A stretch of DNA of 64,000 nt from Saprospiraceae bacterium (GTDB lineage Bacteria; Bacteroidota; Bacteroidia; Chitinophagales; Saprospiraceae): positions 806,001 to 870,000 of the forward strand of contig JADKBV010000004.1 in the NCBI GenBank assembly GCA_016714895.1, written 5' to 3'. Under the pieces are notes generated by a model, which ran no database searches, was not told where the DNA came from, and worked only from the letters and a program-made list of their open reading frames with translations. This document shows, piece after piece, positions 63,050-64,000 of the stretch. Within the stretch, counting starts at the first letter, position 1. Each line of letters begins with the position of its first letter. The translations under genes and the position numbers were made by a program.

Positions 63050-64000
63050 TTATCGTATACCATGCATCAGTTTTTTGACTACCGGTGTAAAAACAAGAGC
63101 TAAAACTCCAACACCTAATGATAAAAATGTCAGCAACCAAAAGAAATAGGAAAGACCGTGTTCCTGAGCAATGGCTTCCGATTTTTCGCCGAATACACCG
63201 GCAGTTTTCATACCAATCGCTACTGCGAGGTAGTATACACTAAACATAAAAGCGATCATTCGCGGAGGTACGAGTTTGCTGACATAAGAAAGAGACACCG
63301 GCGAAATGCATAATTCTCCCAGAGTATGGAATAAATATACCAGAATCAACCAGATCATACTTACCGATGCTGTTGCCGCACCTGCAGGAATAGAACTTGC
63401 TCCATAAGCAACACAAGCCATACCTAAAGCCAATAAAAACATAGAGATAGCGTATTTTGTATTGGCGTTAGGATTGTATTTGCTTTCCCACCATTTAGAG
63501 AAAAGTGGTGCAAAGGTGATGATAAATAATGAGTTGAGGACACCAAACCATGAAGCGGGAACTTCTGCCACATCTTTTTGAAATTCGGTCGATAACATCC
63601 AGATAGCGATAGCCCAGATCATCAAGAAACTAAAACTCAATACGATGTTTGATATAGAATATTTTCCAAAAGTTTGTTTGAAAAGCAGCCCCAAAACCCA
63701 GGTTATGATAGCCAAAGGAACCAATGTCATCAAAGAATTGACAATTTTAAAGGTCATTCCGGCACTGCCGGTCAGAACTCTGTTGGTATAATCCTTGGCA
63801 AAAATGGTAAGTGATCCCGGTGATTGTTCGAAAATAGCCCAGAAAAAGATTGTGACCAAAGAGAAAAACAATACTGCCAGCATTCTGTCTCCTGTTACTT
63901 TTGAATATTTTGGTAATCTGACAGCAACAACAGCCAAAAATAAAACCACGGCTATAATAATAGCTGCTGTAGATCCGGGATACCCCATCACTGAAAACGG
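63050..64000 (-). CDS. POT-family proton-coupled oligopeptide transporter, C-terminal part
   Basis: The frame is open to the window edge, so the N-terminus is missing; an in-frame GTG at 63991 is not the start. About 315 residues with seven or eight hydrophobic helices. FFWAIFEQSPGSLTIFAKDY and FHTLGELCISPVSLSYVSKL are hallmark POT/PTR segments of the later helices. The carrier imports di- and tripeptides with protons. It ends with a strong terminator. Confidence 0.9.
   Translation of the reverse strand, partial: PFSVMGYPGSTAAIIIAVVLFLAVVAVRLPKYSKVTGDRMLAVLFFSLVTIFFWAIFEQSPGSLTIFAKDYTNRVLTGSAGMTFKIVNSLMTLVPLAIITWVLGLLFKQTFGKYSISNIVLSFSFLMIWAIAIWMLSTEFQKDVAEVPASWFGVLNSLFIITFAPLFSKWWESKYNPNANTKYAISMFLLALGMACVAYGASSIPAGAATASVSMIWLILVYLFHTLGELCISPVSLSYVSKLVPPRMIAFMFSVYYLAVAIGMKTAGVFGEKSEAIAQEHGLSYFFWLLTFLSLGVGVLALVFTPVVKKLMHGIR

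Overview
The window comes from a member of the Bacteroidota, probably a Saprospirales/Chitinophagales-type bacterium; the rank below phylum is inference. Three things support this. First, proteins carry type IX secretion (T9SS) C-terminal sorting domains, and a PorZ-like protein is present. Second, several genes have the phylum's promoter form TTTG-N19-21-TAnnTTTG and no obvious Shine-Dalgarno sequence. Third, the families are typical of the phylum (DUF2723 transferase, PspC/PadR pair, arsenosugar ArsS, CrtZ). The DNA is AT-rich. I recognised no rRNA, tRNA or CRISPR array.

Layout. 1-9.3 kb: the end of RNase R, a di-haem peroxidase, dnaN, nadD (frameshifted), PorZ, then a kynureninase/ACMSD-like operon. 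9.3-15.9 kb: a DASS transporter, a PadR-PspC stress operon with pspC split by a frameshift, an outer-membrane protein, and fdhD-mobA. 16-19.4 kb: a three-gene hydroxyproline catabolic operon. 19.8-26.5 kb: an FMN reductase and pterin dehydratase, a Band 7 lipoprotein, then a tightly coupled light/photorepair operon (photolyase-related protein, flavin reductase, TIGR03643 protein, photolyase, DUF2256 protein, SDR). 26.7-37 kb: DUF2723 transferase, rpiB, a methyltransferase, and a coupled secreted operon of a trypsin-like/beta-helix protein and two mosaic T9SS paralogues. 37-47.4 kb: arsenosugar genes, DinB, a Na/Pi transporter, crtZ, a secreted amylase, radA and a DCC protein. 47.4-53.6 kb: an accessory stretch with a Panacea toxin-antitoxin pair, an orphan ParD, a small-lipoprotein family with broken copies, a truncated IS1595-type transposase and several orphan genes. 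53.6-64 kb: ileS, an SMP-30/gluconolactonase gene split by about 2.6 kb of foreign DNA with a tetranucleotide repeat at its left edge, a TonB-dependent receptor and the end of a POT peptide transporter.

The most notable signals are the split gluconolactonase with its (AATC)n junction, the photolyase operon with its uncharacterised small partners, the near-identical core shared by two otherwise diverged secreted paralogues, and the toxin-antitoxin promoter whose -7 box lies inside a perfect palindrome. Two housekeeping-type genes, nadD and pspC, are each broken by one base in a homopolymer, which looks more like a sequencing artefact than biology.
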